Shown here: in pieces, positions 47,047 through 55,644 of the stretch | Layout: every line of letters starts with the position of its first letter | How positions within the stretch are numbered: position 1 is the first letter of the stretch | DNA from: Pedobacter indicus | GTDB lineage: Bacteria > Bacteroidota > Bacteroidia > Sphingobacteriales > Sphingobacteriaceae | DNA: 64,000 nt | Direction of reading: 5' to 3' | NCBI RefSeq assembly: GCF_003449035.1 | Contig: NZ_QRGB01000001.1 | Location: 1,798,001 to 1,862,000 of the forward strand | Program-made: the position numbers and the translations under genes | Notes under the pieces: model-generated | Databases searched by the model: none | Seen by the model: only the letters and a program-made list of their open reading frames with translations | What the model was told of the DNA's origin: nothing

Positions 47047-48027
47047 CTATTGCACTAAAAGGTTGCAACCGCGAATATCGCTTTGGTCAAAACGGCCGAG
47101 AACTTCAAACTGTTCTTGGCCGTTTTTTCGTCCAAGATCTTGTGTAGAGATAAAGGAGCAGGAATTGATATTTGCTAGATCGATAATATTGACCCCTCCG
47201 GTGCTGCCTGTTGATTGATAACTGAAGGGGTCATTCAGGTCACGAATGAGGACCTTCATCCAAGCAGGGCATTCAAACAATCCCTGACCTCGTGAATAGG
47301 CTTGAGAAAGTAACTCGGTCATTCCGTATTCGGCATGAATGGCGGAAACGCCAAATCCGAGACACAGATCCTTGTGCAGTTCTTCACGAATCATTTCTTT
47401 TCTTTTTCCTTTCATACCGCCGGTTTCCATGATGATTAGCTCTGGAAAATCAAGCTTGTAGCTCTCAATGAAATCAAGCAATGCGTAGGTGACGCCAAAC
47501 AGGATGGTGCGGATGTTTTGCGATTGAAGCGATTGTAAAGTGGCGTAGAGTTCTTCGTGATTATATAGGAAATAGCCGCTTTCCGGGCGATTGCTTGTTT
47601 TGATAAGATCATCAACCATATAAATCAGTGATGAACCGGAGCGTTCAAGATAGGAGGGTAATAATGCCAGGATCGCTGTTTCTTGATGGTCCCCGTAGAA
47701 CTGACGAAAAGTATTTCGGAAACTTTTTTCGTAGATAGAAAGATCTGCTACGTGATGTTTGCTGGTTTGCATACCTGTAGTGCCCGAGCTTGAAAAGATG
47801 GTTTCTGCTTGTTCGCCGGTTTTGATGATTTGATGGTTTTTAAAAAACTCAATTGGGAGAAAAGGGATGTCAGTGAGTGATTTTACCTGATCGATGTCAA
47901 CATTCAAAGCGGCTAAATAATCTGCGTAAACTTGGCATGATCGGACTTGCATACCAAAAATATCAAGTGCGAGTTGATTGAACTCATCTTGGCTCGTTAT
48001 TCGGAAAATAGCATCTCTGTTTATCAT
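47047..48027 (-). CDS. LuxE/PaaK-type acyl-protein synthetase
   Basis: A 326-residue adenylate-forming enzyme of the LuxE (acyl-protein synthetase) group. The phosphate-binding motif FSSSGTTGMQTSKHHVAD (about 79-96) and IHAEYGMTELLSQAYSRG (about 231-248), the adenosine-binding region, are intact, as is STQDLGRKNG. LuxE activates fatty acids; free-standing relatives activate unknown carboxylic acids or act in glycan or lipid modification. Third gene of the penicillin acylase operon on the minus strand (15-nt gap). Confidence 0.85.
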   Translation of the reverse strand: MINRDAIFRITSQDEFNQLALDIFGMQVRSCQVYADYLAALNVDIDQVKSLTDIPFLPIEFFKNHQIIKTGEQAETIFSSSGTTGMQTSKHHVADLSIYEKSFRNTFRQFYGDHQETAILALLPSYLERSGSSLIYMVDDLIKTSNRPESGYFLYNHEELYATLQSLQSQNIRTILFGVTYALLDFIESYKLDFPELIIMETGGMKGKRKEMIREELHKDLCLGFGVSAIHAEYGMTELLSQAYSRGQGLFECPAWMKVLIRDLNDPFSYQSTGSTGGVNIIDLANINSCSFISTQDLGRKNGQEQFEVLGRFDQSDIRGCNLLVQ

Positions 48028-48042
48028 TAATACGCAAAGGTA

Positions 48043-48399
48043 TTAATATTTTTCGCGGCTTAACTTTTTAATAAGAAATCCGCTAATGCCTGCGAAACTA
48101 GCAATGAGTGCGCCGAGGACGGATGAGATAATGGCTACTAACAACCAACTGTAAGTTTGGATACCAAGGCCGAGCATTTGTCCGACACGGGTGGATAGGA
48201 TGTGGTTGTTCCGGCTGCTCAGGATAATAGTGCTAAGCAACCAGAGTAGGAATATCGCTACAAATGAAACGATAAAAGCTTGATTGGCACTACGTGCCTT
48301 AAGTAAGCAACAGACAAAGGTGATAGGGGCGATAATCCACCAGGGCAAGAAGAGTTGTAATAAAAAGCTTAAGATTAATATGAGTAAGAAGAGCAGCAT
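48043..48399 (-). CDS. Small membrane protein with four helices
   Basis: 118 residues, four predicted transmembrane helices (about 2-18, 22-38, 41-59, 78-103) and a basic C-terminus (IKKLSREKY). Starting ATG lies 2 nt after the stop of the penicillin acylase gene. No family recognised. Placed between an exported acylase and a cytoplasmic acyl-activating enzyme, it could serve membrane passage of a substrate, but this is only inference. Confidence 0.7.
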   Translation of the reverse strand: MLLFLLILILSFLLQLFLPWWIIAPITFVCCLLKARSANQAFIVSFVAIFLLWLLSTIILSSRNNHILSTRVGQMLGLGIQTYSWLLVAIISSVLGALIASFAGISGFLIKKLSREKY

Positions 48400-48401
48400 G
48401 A

Positions 48402-50900
48402 TTATGGGGTTGGGGAGAGTTTGACTTGACTGATAATGTTTTCCTGGTTCCGGTTGGAGTCGCTAAGTAATAATAACTCGATGAGCTCACCTTTCTCCCA
48501 AGTGGTGATCTGGTTGTCGTAGAATTGGCTTCCAGGGTTTCCTGAGGCTCCGCCTGGCAAGACGCCGTAGGCCTTTGGGTGATCGCCGAGTAGGACGATC
48601 ATCCGCCAGGATGGTCCGTTCTTTTCGCTCATCGCATTGACTGTATGTTTGGAGCCGCCAACTTCTAATACGCGGGATCCGAGTCCGGGTATCGCTGCTA
48701 AATGTGGTACATGTGTTTTTTTGATATCAGCCCACTCCCAATGTTCGATAGAGCCATGATCGTTTTCGAGCTTTTGAATACTCTCTTGGAAGCTTTGAAC
48801 GACAACATCCGTGCGTGTTCGTTTTTGACTGGGAGTAGAGTACCAATGGGATTCGGGCTCATGGAGCAATAAGTGGACAGTTCGGTCGCGATTGGGGTAG
48901 CGCATGAGTAGCCCCTGGTCGTCAAAGTATCCACTCCAAAGGTTTTCATTGAGCTTGTTATAGAAAAATTCAAAGATACTGGCTGCTATGGAGTTCGCCT
49001 CGTAGCGGAAGTCCCAGTGTTCGAGTTCCGCTAAAGCGGTATTTTCGAGCTCTGTTAAATCGGTTCTTTGCGAAAGAATATTAATAAGCGTATCGGTCAG
49101 GCTTTCGGCAAGGAGACTGTAATTATCAGTTTGCAAAGCCTTGAAGCTGTCAAGGGTAGCATTGCTCATCTTTCTTAATTGAGAGTTGATTCTGCGGGCG
49201 CGTTCATTTGGAGCAAACTCCCATCCGAGATAGTACGGATAAGAAGGGGCTACGGGCCACTGGTTGGCAGAACTTAAGTAGTTTTGTAATGGGTTGTGGG
49301 CAGTCGGGTTTTGTTCAAAAGGAATTCTGGTTTTCCATTCATCGGTCGCGTCTGAGCCATCGAGGAGAAATTTTCCCTGCCGGTTTTCTTTTAATGGGAA
49401 GAGCCCGTTGGGTGTAATGGCGATATCTCCGTCGCGATCTGCGTATATGAAATTTTGTGCGGGTGCTACATAATGTGATAGGGCATGTCGATAGTCCCGG
49501 TGATTGCTGGCTTTGTTGAGCTCATAAAAGGTTCGGATTTCATTGGATGGTAAATGGGCAACCCATTTGAGTGCGTAGCCTTCGGGAATGTTAGCGGTTA
49601 TCGATAGATTGTTCGGTTTCGTGTTTTCTAAGTAGGTTACTGGCCCTTGATGAGTGTAATAGACCGTATCGTAATAGACCTGCTGGTCGCGAACTTTGAT
49701 TTCCTCTATACGTTTCTTTGTCTTGCGCCAGTGACCATTGTGCTTATATTCCTGATAACTATCGTCTTTGAAGTTTATTTTGTACCAGTCGAGTACGTCA
49801 GAGCCTACGTTGGTTACGCCCCAGGCGATCTTTTCGTTAAAGCCAATAATAATATTCGGAGAACCGGGGATAGAAGCGCCGTAAACATTGATATCGGGAC
49901 TGTGTAGTTGGATCTGGTACCAGATAGACGGCAATGTAAGGTCGAGGTGAGGGTCATTGGCTAAAATAGGAAATCCGGTGCTGGATTTGTTTCCGTTGAC
50001 CGTCCAATTGTTGCTTCCCAGGTTCTCTGGTTTGGGTGCAGTCAGCAATCTCGACGTTAGCCATTCGGTAGTTTTTTCCGATGTTGGCTTCGATGCTTTA
50101 TTTTTGAGGGATGTGATTCTTGCGGCATTGGTAATGGAACTATTTAAGCTATCAACCGTAAAATTCCACTCCGTTTCAAAAGGTATGATAGGATCTTCAA
50201 TAAAGGGATAGTTAGGGAAGAGGTCATCGACTAACTCTTTTCCATATTGGTCTAAAATATTACTTAAAGCCAACTCGTTTGTTCCGCGCGCGAGCGTTGC
50301 TGACATAAGCTTTAATAATAGAGCCGAATTAAGTGGTTTCCATAGCTCTGGTTTGTAGTCAAGAATTTTAAATTCTATGGGATAATCCGCTGGCTTGAGC
50401 TGGCTGATATAAGCGTTTATCCCTTCGGTATAGGCTTCAAGGATGGCTTTGCTTTGAGGGTCTTTATTGGCTTCGGTCAGCATATTTTCCGCTCCATAAG
50501 TCATGCCCATTCTACGTTGATACCGATCTAATTCAATTGCTTGGTCTCCAATTACTTCGGAAAGCCGACCAGCGGCATAGCGCGTTTGGAAGTCCAGCTG
50601 CCATAAACGGTCTTTTGCTGTAATGTATCCTTGAGCAAAGTAAAGATCATGGTTGTTTTCTGCGAAGATGTGTGGTATTCCTTGTTCGTCGATCAGAATG
50701 GTGACTTCTTCTAATAGAGCATCGCTATCAATGAATAAATCGTGTGGCTTGATGGGTTCTGCGTTTCGCCAGAAACCGGTGGAAGGATTAAGAAATTTGC
50801 CAAGCGGAGGTATATCACCTAATTTTCGATTGAGTAGATAAATGCCGACTAGCGTTAAAAAAGCAAAAAAAATCAACTTAAGAAAAGCTAATCGTTTCAT
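48402..50900 (-). CDS. Penicillin acylase family amidase
   Basis: An 832-residue Ntn-hydrolase precursor of the S45 family, anchored or exported through the N-terminal helix (about 4-23). Autocatalytic cleavage would occur at Gly295-Ser296 in LGSNNWTVNG, making Ser296 the N-terminal nucleophile of the beta chain. Other family features: IPHIFAENNHDLYFAQGY in the alpha chain, NDPHLDLTLPSIWYQIQLHS, and GGASGNPGSQFYDNQ near the end. Natural substrates of the family include acyl-homoserine lactones, penicillins and N-acyl amino acids; which applies here is not visible. First gene of a three-gene operon. Confidence 0.93.
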   Translation of the reverse strand: MKRLAFLKLIFFAFLTLVGIYLLNRKLGDIPPLGKFLNPSTGFWRNAEPIKPHDLFIDSDALLEEVTILIDEQGIPHIFAENNHDLYFAQGYITAKDRLWQLDFQTRYAAGRLSEVIGDQAIELDRYQRRMGMTYGAENMLTEANKDPQSKAILEAYTEGINAYISQLKPADYPIEFKILDYKPELWKPLNSALLLKLMSATLARGTNELALSNILDQYGKELVDDLFPNYPFIEDPIIPFETEWNFTVDSLNSSITNAARITSLKNKASKPTSEKTTEWLTSRLLTAPKPENLGSNNWTVNGNKSSTGFPILANDPHLDLTLPSIWYQIQLHSPDINVYGASIPGSPNIIIGFNEKIAWGVTNVGSDVLDWYKINFKDDSYQEYKHNGHWRKTKKRIEEIKVRDQQVYYDTVYYTHQGPVTYLENTKPNNLSITANIPEGYALKWVAHLPSNEIRTFYELNKASNHRDYRHALSHYVAPAQNFIYADRDGDIAITPNGLFPLKENRQGKFLLDGSDATDEWKTRIPFEQNPTAHNPLQNYLSSANQWPVAPSYPYYLGWEFAPNERARRINSQLRKMSNATLDSFKALQTDNYSLLAESLTDTLINILSQRTDLTELENTALAELEHWDFRYEANSIAASIFEFFYNKLNENLWSGYFDDQGLLMRYPNRDRTVHLLLHEPESHWYSTPSQKRTRTDVVVQSFQESIQKLENDHGSIEHWEWADIKKTHVPHLAAIPGLGSRVLEVGGSKHTVNAMSEKNGPSWRMIVLLGDHPKAYGVLPGGASGNPGSQFYDNQITTWEKGELIELLLLSDSNRNQENIISQVKLSPTP

Positions 50901-50983
50901 CGATAATAATAGGTGTCAGTTAGTTAAGTGTTTAAAGATATGTAATATTTTTGATATGAAAGAAAATAGATGTTGTGAAAAAT

Positions 50984-51016
50984 AAAAAGAAGGATCGGCG
51001 AACCGTCCTTCTTTTT
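50984..51016 (-). terminator. Bidirectional hairpin terminator
   Basis: AAAAAGAAGGA (50984-50994) pairs with TCCTTCTTTTT (51006-51016), with an inner CGG/CCG pairing and a CGAA loop. A-run on one side and T-run on the other allow action on both strands; the gene it most plausibly ends is the minus-strand gene at 51044. Confidence 0.75.
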
Positions 51017-51043
51017 ACATAAACCTATAAAGATTTGACCTTG

Positions 51044-51352
51044 CTATTCCTGATTATCGGAATTGCGGTTTTCGATTTCTTGTTGTTCCCGTAGTTTGTC
51101 AACCTGGTTCTTTTCACCGTAGTTCTCTGTTTTATCGGAGAAGCTAGTTAAGAGGTCTTCGATTGAATCAAAATTATCTGCGGTCCGTTGGTGCATGTCC
51201 GAAAGGACGCTTTCCAGCTTTTTGTCATTTAATTCGAAGTTATCCACTTCCAGTTTTCCGACTTTTTCGATAATGGCTTGTTGACTATGTTTTAAGTCTT
51301 CTAATTGACGGACAATCTTTTCCATCAATTCAAATTTTTTCAATTTGTCCAT
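51044..51352 (-). CDS. Small coiled-coil hypothetical protein
   Basis: 102 residues, cytoplasmic, mostly helical and highly charged. Residues 1-50 (FELMEKIVRQLEDLKHSQQA) have heptad periodicity and likely form a coiled coil; the C-terminus is Glu/Asn/Gln-rich and probably disordered. No recognised family. It starts 86 bp after riboflavin synthase ends and is followed by a terminator at 50984-51016. Confidence 0.65.
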   Translation of the reverse strand: MDKLKKFELMEKIVRQLEDLKHSQQAIIEKVGKLEVDNFELNDKKLESVLSDMHQRTADNFDSIEDLLTSFSDKTENYGEKNQVDKLREQQEIENRNSDNQE

Positions 51353-51438
51353 GCGTTATTGTTTAGTTTGTGAACTAATTTCTGTTTGTATTCTCTATAA
51401 GAAACAGCATGGTTTTAAAATTGTTTGTTTGTGTGATG

Positions 51439-52038
51439 TTAGTGAGTTAATCCGCGTGTAGCCAAAAGTCGGGCTACATATTTACCAACGATGTCAAATT
51501 CGAGGTTGACTTCAGTACCGATTTCTATGTCTTTGAAACTGGTGTGCTCATAAGTGTATGGAATTATTGTCACGGTGAAACTGTCGTTTTTCGAGTTAAA
51601 AACGGTGAGACTGACTCCATTAATGCTAATGGAGCCTTTTTCGACCGTAATATTGCCAAACGACGGGTCGTATCTGAAAGAGAAGAGCCAACTTCCATTT
51701 TCGTCTTTCTTATCGATACATACAGCTTTTTGGTCTACATGACCTTGGACAATATGGCCGTCAAGACGCCCGCCGACAGGGGTGCAGCGCTCCAGGTTGA
51801 GCAGATCTCCTTCTTTCAGATCACCTAGTGTGCTTTTATTTAAGGTTTCATGGACTGCTGTAACTAGGTGTTCGTCGCCGTTGACTTCGACAACGGTTAA
51901 ACATACACCGTTGTGTGAGACACTTTGATCGATTTTTAACTCGTTCGATAGTGAAGAGTTGACTGTAAAGTGAAGGTTAGTGCCTTCTGCTTTTATTTTT
52001 TTGACCGTTCCGACGGTCTCAATGATACCTGTAAACAT
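51439..52038 (-). CDS. ribE: Riboflavin synthase, alpha subunit
   Basis: A 199-residue enzyme that dismutates two 6,7-dimethyl-8-ribityllumazine molecules into riboflavin. It shows the two homologous beta-barrel halves: the first starts MFTGIIETVGTVKKI and contains SVSHNGVCLTVVEVN; the second contains GHIVQGHVDQKA and GSISINGVSLTVFN. The C-terminal helix FDIVGKYVARLL is typical and forms the trimer. It lies 6 nt downstream of a biotin carboxylase gene, so they share a transcript; other rib genes are absent from the window. Confidence 0.96.
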   Translation of the reverse strand: MFTGIIETVGTVKKIKAEGTNLHFTVNSSLSNELKIDQSVSHNGVCLTVVEVNGDEHLVTAVHETLNKSTLGDLKEGDLLNLERCTPVGGRLDGHIVQGHVDQKAVCIDKKDENGSWLFSFRYDPSFGNITVEKGSISINGVSLTVFNSKNDSFTVTIIPYTYEHTSFKDIEIGTEVNLEFDIVGKYVARLLATRGLTH

Positions 52039-52044
52039 GTTTTC

Positions 52045-53529
52045 TTAATTTGTGCGATTCCTTCTCCAATTTGAACGACTATTGTTTTTCTGGGAATTTG
52101 ATAGAGGGTCAGGTTGTTGTTTCTTTTTGAAAAGATAATTACCGATTAAAGCTGAAATTAGGGCGTCTTTATCGCAGTTCTCTATCGATTCCGATTGGAA
52201 ATGTATGTCAATAAATTTTGTATTGTAGCTTCCGTCTTGAAAAGCTGGATGATCCATTACAAAAGATCCGAAATTTAATGTATTCTTGATGCCGGTGATT
52301 TTATATTCTGTGATTGCACGTTTCATTCGCTGGATTGCTTCGTGGCGATCTTTTCCCCAAACGCTCAATTTAGCGATCATCGGATCGTAATAGACGGAAA
52401 CTTCCATGCCAATGTCATAAGCATTATCTACACGAACACCCGGTCCGGACGGAATCTTGTAATTATCTAACATACCTGTGTCTGGAAGAAAGTTGTTTTT
52501 AGGATCCTCAGCATAGATGCGTAATTCAATAGCGTGGCCTTGGATGTTGACATCTTCCTGCGTTAAAGATAGCACCTTTCCCTGAGCAATATTAATCTGC
52601 TCTTTAACGAGGTCAACTCCGGTGATCAGCTCTGTTATGGGATGTTCTACCTGAAGTCGAGTGTTCATTTCGAGAAAATAAAAGTTTAGCTGGTTGTCGA
52701 CAATAAACTCGACAGTTCCTGCACCTGTGTAGTTGCAAGCTTTAACTAGATCCAGAGCGCATTTCCCCATTTTTTCCCGGATGGCCGGTGTTAGGACGCT
52801 GCAAGGAGCTTCTTCGATAACCTTTTGATGCCTTCGTTGGATAGAGCACTCCCGTTCGAACAGGTAAATGCTGTTGCCATGTTCATCTGCCAATACTTGG
52901 ATTTCGACATGTTTGGGTGCAGAAATATAACGCTCTAAAAATACGGAACCATCACCAAAGGCAGAGCTGGCTTCCGATATGGCTAGTTTTAATTCATTCA
53001 GAAAATCTTCTTGGTCTTGAACAATACGCATACCTTTTCCACCGCCACCAGCTGCTGCCTTGATCAGGATGGGAAAACCAATATCCCTGGCTTGTTGTAA
53101 TGCTTCGTTTGTGTCTGAGATGGGGTGGCTTGTCCCCTTTAATAGGGGGATTTTATGCGCTAATGCTAGCTTTTTAGCTGAGAGTTTATTTCCCATTAAT
53201 TCCATCGCCTCAGAGGAAGGACCAATCAATTTGATACTTTCTTTTTCCAGAGCCTTGGCAAAGAGAGGGTTCTCGGATAGAAAACCATATCCGGGGTGGA
53301 CGGCATCTACGTTGGTTTGTTTACAAGCTTCGATGATCTTTGAAATGGATAAATAAGAATCTGATGCGGAGGATTTACCGATATAAACAGCCTCATCAGC
53401 ATGCTGAACGTGTAATGCGGTGCGGTCGGCGTCTGAATAGACAGCAACGGTTGAAATTCCCATTTCATGAGCCGAACGAATGACTCGAATGGCAATCTCT
53501 CCGCGATTAGCGATTAGAATCTTCTTCAT
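52045..53529 (-). CDS. accC: Acyl-CoA carboxylase, biotin carboxylase subunit
   Basis: A 494-residue ATP-grasp enzyme that carboxylates biotin on a carrier protein. N-terminal KILIANRGEIAIRVIRSAHE, the flexible AAAGGGGKGMRIV loop (about 159-171), the ERECSIQRRHQKVIEEAP strand, and EMNTRLQVEHPITE (metal-binding Glu and catalytic Arg region) are all present. The final 30 residues are basic, low-complexity and longer than E. coli AccC, as in some Bacteroidota acetyl/propionyl-CoA carboxylases. No biotin carrier or carboxyltransferase gene is adjacent, so acetyl- versus propionyl-CoA use cannot be fixed. Confidence 0.93.
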   Translation of the reverse strand: MKKILIANRGEIAIRVIRSAHEMGISTVAVYSDADRTALHVQHADEAVYIGKSSASDSYLSISKIIEACKQTNVDAVHPGYGFLSENPLFAKALEKESIKLIGPSSEAMELMGNKLSAKKLALAHKIPLLKGTSHPISDTNEALQQARDIGFPILIKAAAGGGGKGMRIVQDQEDFLNELKLAISEASSAFGDGSVFLERYISAPKHVEIQVLADEHGNSIYLFERECSIQRRHQKVIEEAPCSVLTPAIREKMGKCALDLVKACNYTGAGTVEFIVDNQLNFYFLEMNTRLQVEHPITELITGVDLVKEQINIAQGKVLSLTQEDVNIQGHAIELRIYAEDPKNNFLPDTGMLDNYKIPSGPGVRVDNAYDIGMEVSVYYDPMIAKLSVWGKDRHEAIQRMKRAITEYKITGIKNTLNFGSFVMDHPAFQDGSYNTKFIDIHFQSESIENCDKDALISALIGNYLFKKKQQPDPLSNSQKNNSRSNWRRNRTN

Positions 53530-53806
53530 CGGAATTTATTTTACGAGTATAGACAGCGAATGTTTGATATAAAACTAGGAATTAATAAATTATTTCCGGC
53601 ATTATTGTAAAAAGTACACTTTGAGTTGTTTTTTTGTTAACATTGATAAACTGCATTTAGAGACTGCCAATGCGTTTTTTTAACGGTTCAATCAAAGATT
53701 AAGGAAAAATAAAAAAATTAAAATTTGTAAAAAATTAGGAAAGCTGTATTTTGTGCAAATTTTAATTTTTTTGCTAACTTGAAAAACAGATAATTAATAT
53801 TCAAAT

Positions 53807-54661
53807 ATGATCATTATTGCAGACGGCGGGTCGACAAAAACAAATTGGTGTGTCATAGATAATTCTGGTAAGAAAATCTATTTTAACACGGAAGGTTATA
53901 ACCCTTATTTTGTAAGTAAAGAATACATTCAGAGTTCTTTGAAAAAGGGCTTGCCTGAAGACCTGAATCTGGAGGATATTACAGAGGTACATTACTATGG
54001 TGCTGGTGTACATAATGAAGAAAAAGCTGAGATTATCAAAGATGCATTTAGTCACTTTTTTACCAAAGCGGAAATAGCTGTCGGGCATGACCTGTTAGCC
54101 GCAGCTCGCGCTTTATTGGGAACAGAAACAGGCTTTGCCGCAATTTTGGGTACGGGTACGAATACATGTATCTATGACGGTGAAGATGTTGCTATGAATA
54201 TTGATTCTGCTGCATATATTTTGGGGGATGAGGGGAGTGGTTGTTATATCGGGAAAAAACTATTGACTGATTATGTACGTGGGTTGATGCCGGAAAATGT
54301 AAGACAGGAGTTTTGGAATACATATAAGATAACGCCGGATGAGGTAATGGATCGTGTATATACGCAACCTTTGGCGAATCGTTTTTGTGCCAGCTTCAGT
54401 AAGTTTGCTTATGACTGTGCTGTGAATATTGAATATTTGAGAGGGATTGTTAAGTCATCGTTTGCAGACTTTTTTACAAACCTGGTTTCTAAGTATCCAG
54501 ATTACAAAAATTATAGTTTTAACTGTATTGGCTCGGTTGGATATAACTTTAGGAATGTGTTGGAGGAAACTGCATCAGAGTTTGGGATGACTACAGGCAG
54601 GATTATTCGGTCACCAATAGATGATTTGGTGAAATACCATATTAATCAAGCAAAAAAATAA
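53807..54661 (+). CDS. BadF/BadG-type amino-sugar kinase (N-acetylglucosamine kinase-like)
   Basis: A 284-residue ASKHA-fold kinase. The phosphate-1 loop ADGGSTKTNW (5-14) with Asp6, the ILGTGTNTCIYDG phosphate-2 region and YILGDEGSGCYIGKKLL adenosine-region motif are intact. Bacteroidota members of this family phosphorylate N-acetylglucosamine or N-acetylmuramic acid. The exact sugar is unknown here; proximity to pfkA, gapA and peptidoglycan-recycling genes fits either. Preceded by TTTG (53750) and TAACTTG (53775), a near-consensus promoter. Followed by a strong terminator, so it is monocistronic. A degenerate paralogue is at 56640. Confidence 0.85.
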   Translation: MIIIADGGSTKTNWCVIDNSGKKIYFNTEGYNPYFVSKEYIQSSLKKGLPEDLNLEDITEVHYYGAGVHNEEKAEIIKDAFSHFFTKAEIAVGHDLLAAARALLGTETGFAAILGTGTNTCIYDGEDVAMNIDSAAYILGDEGSGCYIGKKLLTDYVRGLMPENVRQEFWNTYKITPDEVMDRVYTQPLANRFCASFSKFAYDCAVNIEYLRGIVKSSFADFFTNLVSKYPDYKNYSFNCIGSVGYNFRNVLEETASEFGMTTGRIIRSPIDDLVKYHINQAKK

Positions 54662-54696
54662 GGGTAGAGCTCTAAAAATAATTTATACGAAAAGAA

Positions 54697-54727
54697 TCGA
54701 GAGGCCGGGTTAATCCCGGCCTCTCGA
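54697..54727 (+). terminator. Perfect 13-bp hairpin after the sugar kinase
   Basis: TCGAGAGGCCGGG (54697-54709) / CCCGGCCTCTCGA (54715-54727) with a 5-nt loop. The T-run afterwards is weak. It separates the kinase from the convergent Nudix regulator gene. Confidence 0.7.
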
Positions 54728-54776
54728 TGTATAATAACGTTATATTATAGTATTTATATGATAGTTTTATTTGATG

Positions 54777-55472
54777 TTATTTTCCGAACGATAATTCGTT
54801 TTGAAAAACCTTGGCATATTGGCGCCGGTCAAACTTGTAGAGACGAGCTGCGCGATAGGAGACTCCGCGTTGTTTTTCGTCCAACTCTTTTAGAATATTA
54901 TAGTTAAGCATTTTCTTTCGAAAGTTTCGTTTGTCAAGTGAGCGTCCTGAGATGGCCTCGTATACCTTTTGTAGTTGTGTTAAGGTAAACTTTTCTGGTA
55001 ATAACTCAAATGCTATACTGCTATTTTTTAGTTTGCTTCGTATTTTCTCTAAGCTCTTTGTTATAATGTTATTATGATCAAATGCTAATTCGGGTAAGTC
55101 ATTGATAGGATGCCACTCTGCTCGTTTTACATAATCGGAGTGAGGTTTAAGAGCCAGCGTATTCTTTATTCGTAATAGAGCATAATAGGCTACTGTGATA
55201 ACCCGACCTTGAGGATGACGTTTTAGGTCACCAAAAGTATAAAGCTGCTCCATGAAAATATTGCGTAAGCCTGTGTGCTCATATAAAATACGCTCGACAG
55301 CATCATCAATGGTTTCGTCTTTTTCGACAAAAAAACCAGGTAGGCCCCACCAGTCTTTATAGGGATATTCGTTTCTCTCAACGAGCAACACCTTAATTTC
55401 GCCTTCGTCGAAACCGAAAATCACGCAATCTGCCGTAAATATGGACTGTAGATGAGGTAAATGTGTTTGCAA
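54777..55472 (-). CDS. Nudix-domain transcriptional regulator (NrtR/AraR-like) with degenerate Nudix box
   Basis: The N-terminal Nudix-like domain (TADCVIFGFDEGEIKVLLVE) is followed by a winged-helix domain with 'LTQLQKVYEAISGRSLDKRN' and KKMLNYNILKEL, the layout of NrtR/AraR-type regulators. In the Nudix signature the catalytic glutamates are lost: GFFVEKDETIDDAVER is followed by ILYEHTGL instead of E-x-x-x-E-E-x-G. So the domain probably senses rather than hydrolyses a ligand. The frame is open to 55715, overlapping the start of pfkA, but the family begins about 14 residues before TADCVIF, fitting a TTG start at 55470-55472. It diverges from pfkA, its likely target. Confidence 0.82.
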   Translation of the reverse strand: MQTHLPHLQSIFTADCVIFGFDEGEIKVLLVERNEYPYKDWWGLPGFFVEKDETIDDAVERILYEHTGLRNIFMEQLYTFGDLKRHPQGRVITVAYYALLRIKNTLALKPHSDYVKRAEWHPINDLPELAFDHNNIITKSLEKIRSKLKNSSIAFELLPEKFTLTQLQKVYEAISGRSLDKRNFRKKMLNYNILKELDEKQRGVSYRAARLYKFDRRQYAKVFQNELSFGK

Positions 55473-55578
55473 AATAGTTGTGTTTATTCCGTTTTTAAAA
55501 AAAATATCTAAGTTTGTTAATACAGTTGTCGTTGCGCATAGGCAACTGTTTACAAAAATGTAAAAAAAAATACAATTT

Positions 55579-55612
55579 TTTGTGATAGTGTAGAAAATAC
55601 ACGTTATATTCG
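55579..55612 (+). promoter_or_regulatory. Probable pfkA promoter
   Basis: TTTG (55579-55582) and TATATTCG (55605-55612, one mismatch to TAnnTTTG) are spaced 22 nt, about 33 bp before the pfkA start. This region lies between the regulator and pfkA and could contain an operator. Confidence 0.45.
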
Positions 55613-55644
55613 TAATAGTAAAATAAAAATAAAGAATAGCTATT

